Positions 13,780-14,436 of a DNA stretch of 14,436 nucleotides are shown piece by piece. The notes below the pieces were generated by a model, which was given only the letters and a program-made list of their open reading frames with translations, made no database searches and was not told the DNA's origin. The stretch comes from Acanthamoeba lenticulata (Eukaryota; Discosea; Longamoebia; Acanthamoebidae), in contig NAVB01000176.1 in NCBI GenBank assembly GCA_002179805.1, forward strand, positions 1-14,436, read 5' to 3'. Position 1 is the stretch's first letter. Each line of letters opens with the position of its first letter. Both the position numbers and the translations under genes were made by a program.

Positions 13780-14436
13780 ATGAAGAGCGAGCGGAGGGAG
13801 GACAGCAGCGGTCTGAAGAAGAGATATGTCCCCTCTTCGCAAACCAAGTACGCTGTCACTGCACTCTTCGGATGGAGAGGATCAGCTGCTGAATTTCTCC
13901 CCTTTGCAGAGACAAAAAGATGAAGGGGACCGAAACCCTCCGCGCAGCCGCCAAAGCTAAGGTACTTGCCACAGCTCTCCGCCACGCCCACTTAGGTTTG
14001 GCACACGCGTGCTTGGTTCCGGTTATAAATGAAGCCAACTTGTAGGCCAATAAGTCTATCCCTTCTGGGCGCAGCAGTAGCCACAACTCTGCCCGGCCAG
14101 CAGCCAAGGAGACCAGCTGGCTCCACACTGGCCAGTCCCTGTTTTTCACACCAGAGCCTTACTTCATGGGCCGCTGGCTGTTCCTCCAGGGCCTCGCGTA
14201 CGTGCACCGCTGCGCTCCCTCCGAGAGCTCGGTCTCTCGTTGTCGTTGTTGTAGTGGTTGTTGTTGCCGAGCCTCTCTTACCACCTCTGCGCCACACAGG
14301 GCGGTCTACCTGGTGGCCTTTGCCTCGCTCTACGTGCAGATCCCGGGCCTGTGGGGCCACGAGGGCATCCTCCCTGTCGACGCCTTCATCGCCAAGCAGC
14401 TCGGCAGGAACCAGGTGCGCTTCTTCATCACAAAAT
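13780..14436 (+). CDS. Lipase maturation factor family protein, N-terminal part (3' end outside window)
   Basis: Proposed exons are 13780-13847, 13910-13961, 14109-14197 and 14300 to at least 14414, keeping one frame through introns of 62, 147 and 102 nt. The family signature is in exons 3 and 4: YFMGRWLFLQGLAAVYLVAF, then LYVQIPGLWGHEGILP. This matches the first membrane segment and first lumenal loop of LMF1/LMF2 proteins. These are multi-pass ER membrane proteins; animal LMF1 is needed for folding of dimeric lipases, and the role in protists is unknown. The first 40 residues are Lys/Arg/Ser-rich and cytosolic-looking. Exons 1 and 2 rest on splice consensus (tttgcag acceptor at 13909) and frame continuity rather than similarity, so they are less sure. 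A CAG/GTGCGC donor-like site at 14414/14415 may end exon 4; otherwise coding continues to the edge. Confidence 0.8.
13962..14108 (+). other. LMF intron 2 (longest intron in the window), with a TATAAA
   Basis: Donor AAG/gtactt and acceptor ccaag/GAG give 147 nt in phase 0; the frame used by exon 3 is closed inside it by TAG at 14043-14045. Competing AGs at 14100 and 14103 would shift the frame relative to exon 2. A TATAAA at 14024-14029 could be chance or an internal promoter. Confidence 0.55.
14198..14299 (+). other. LMF intron 3 with GTT microsatellite
   Basis: Donor GC/gtacgtgc and acceptor cacacag/GGCG enclose 102 nt. Removing it joins the first transmembrane helix as LQGLAAVYLVAF, which has the family length. 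The intron carries a run of GTT and GTC units (about 14235-14265). Reading through would insert a Cys/Ser-rich segment into the membrane helix. Confidence 0.8.

Noticed and set aside
14024..14029. TATAAA as the promoter of the LMF gene, with the start at ATG 14166
   Set aside because: That start would remove the residues just ahead of the first membrane helix, and the upstream exons splice in frame with good sites. It remains possible as an internal promoter, but is not supported.
11287..14436. Bacterial origin suggested by the Usp domain
   Set aside because: All three genes here have GT-AG introns and no ribosome-binding sites, and KDM8 and LMF are eukaryotic families; Usp proteins also occur in plants and protists.

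Overview
The window looks like nuclear DNA of a GC-rich, gene-dense unicellular eukaryote. The best guess is an amoebozoan of the Acanthamoeba type; this is inferred from composition, gene density and gene content, since there is no marker gene. Coding sequence is strongly GC-rich. Three of the four genes are cut by short GT-AG introns (62 to 147 nt), and intergenic gaps are only about 110 to 160 nt.

Layout. (1) 1-11139, + strand: the 3' part of one giant gene, open at the left edge, with 3712 codons and no intron needed. It encodes an almost pure coiled-coil protein made of two different families of internal repeats, separated by acidic linkers, with a short basic and acidic tail. I do not recognise it as a named protein. 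(2) 11287-12615, + strand: a five-exon JmjC dioxygenase gene of the KDM8/JMJD5 type, with every Fe(II) and 2-oxoglutarate residue I could place conserved. (3) 12727-13620, - strand: a four-exon universal stress protein (UspA fold) gene, convergent with KDM8. (4) 13780-14436, + strand: the 5' end of a lipase maturation factor (LMF1/LMF2 family) gene, divergent from the Usp gene across a 159-nt shared upstream region and running off the right edge.

No functional link between the four genes is evident; they look like ordinary compact neighbours. The least explained object is the giant coiled-coil gene. It carries an 8-copy repeat (N-terminal part) and an 11-copy repeat with an apparent A-B-C super-repeat (middle part). 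Some segments are nearly identical at the DNA level, including synonymous sites, which suggests recent duplication or gene conversion. All exon structures were worked out by hand from splice consensus, reading frame and remembered family alignments, with no transcript data.
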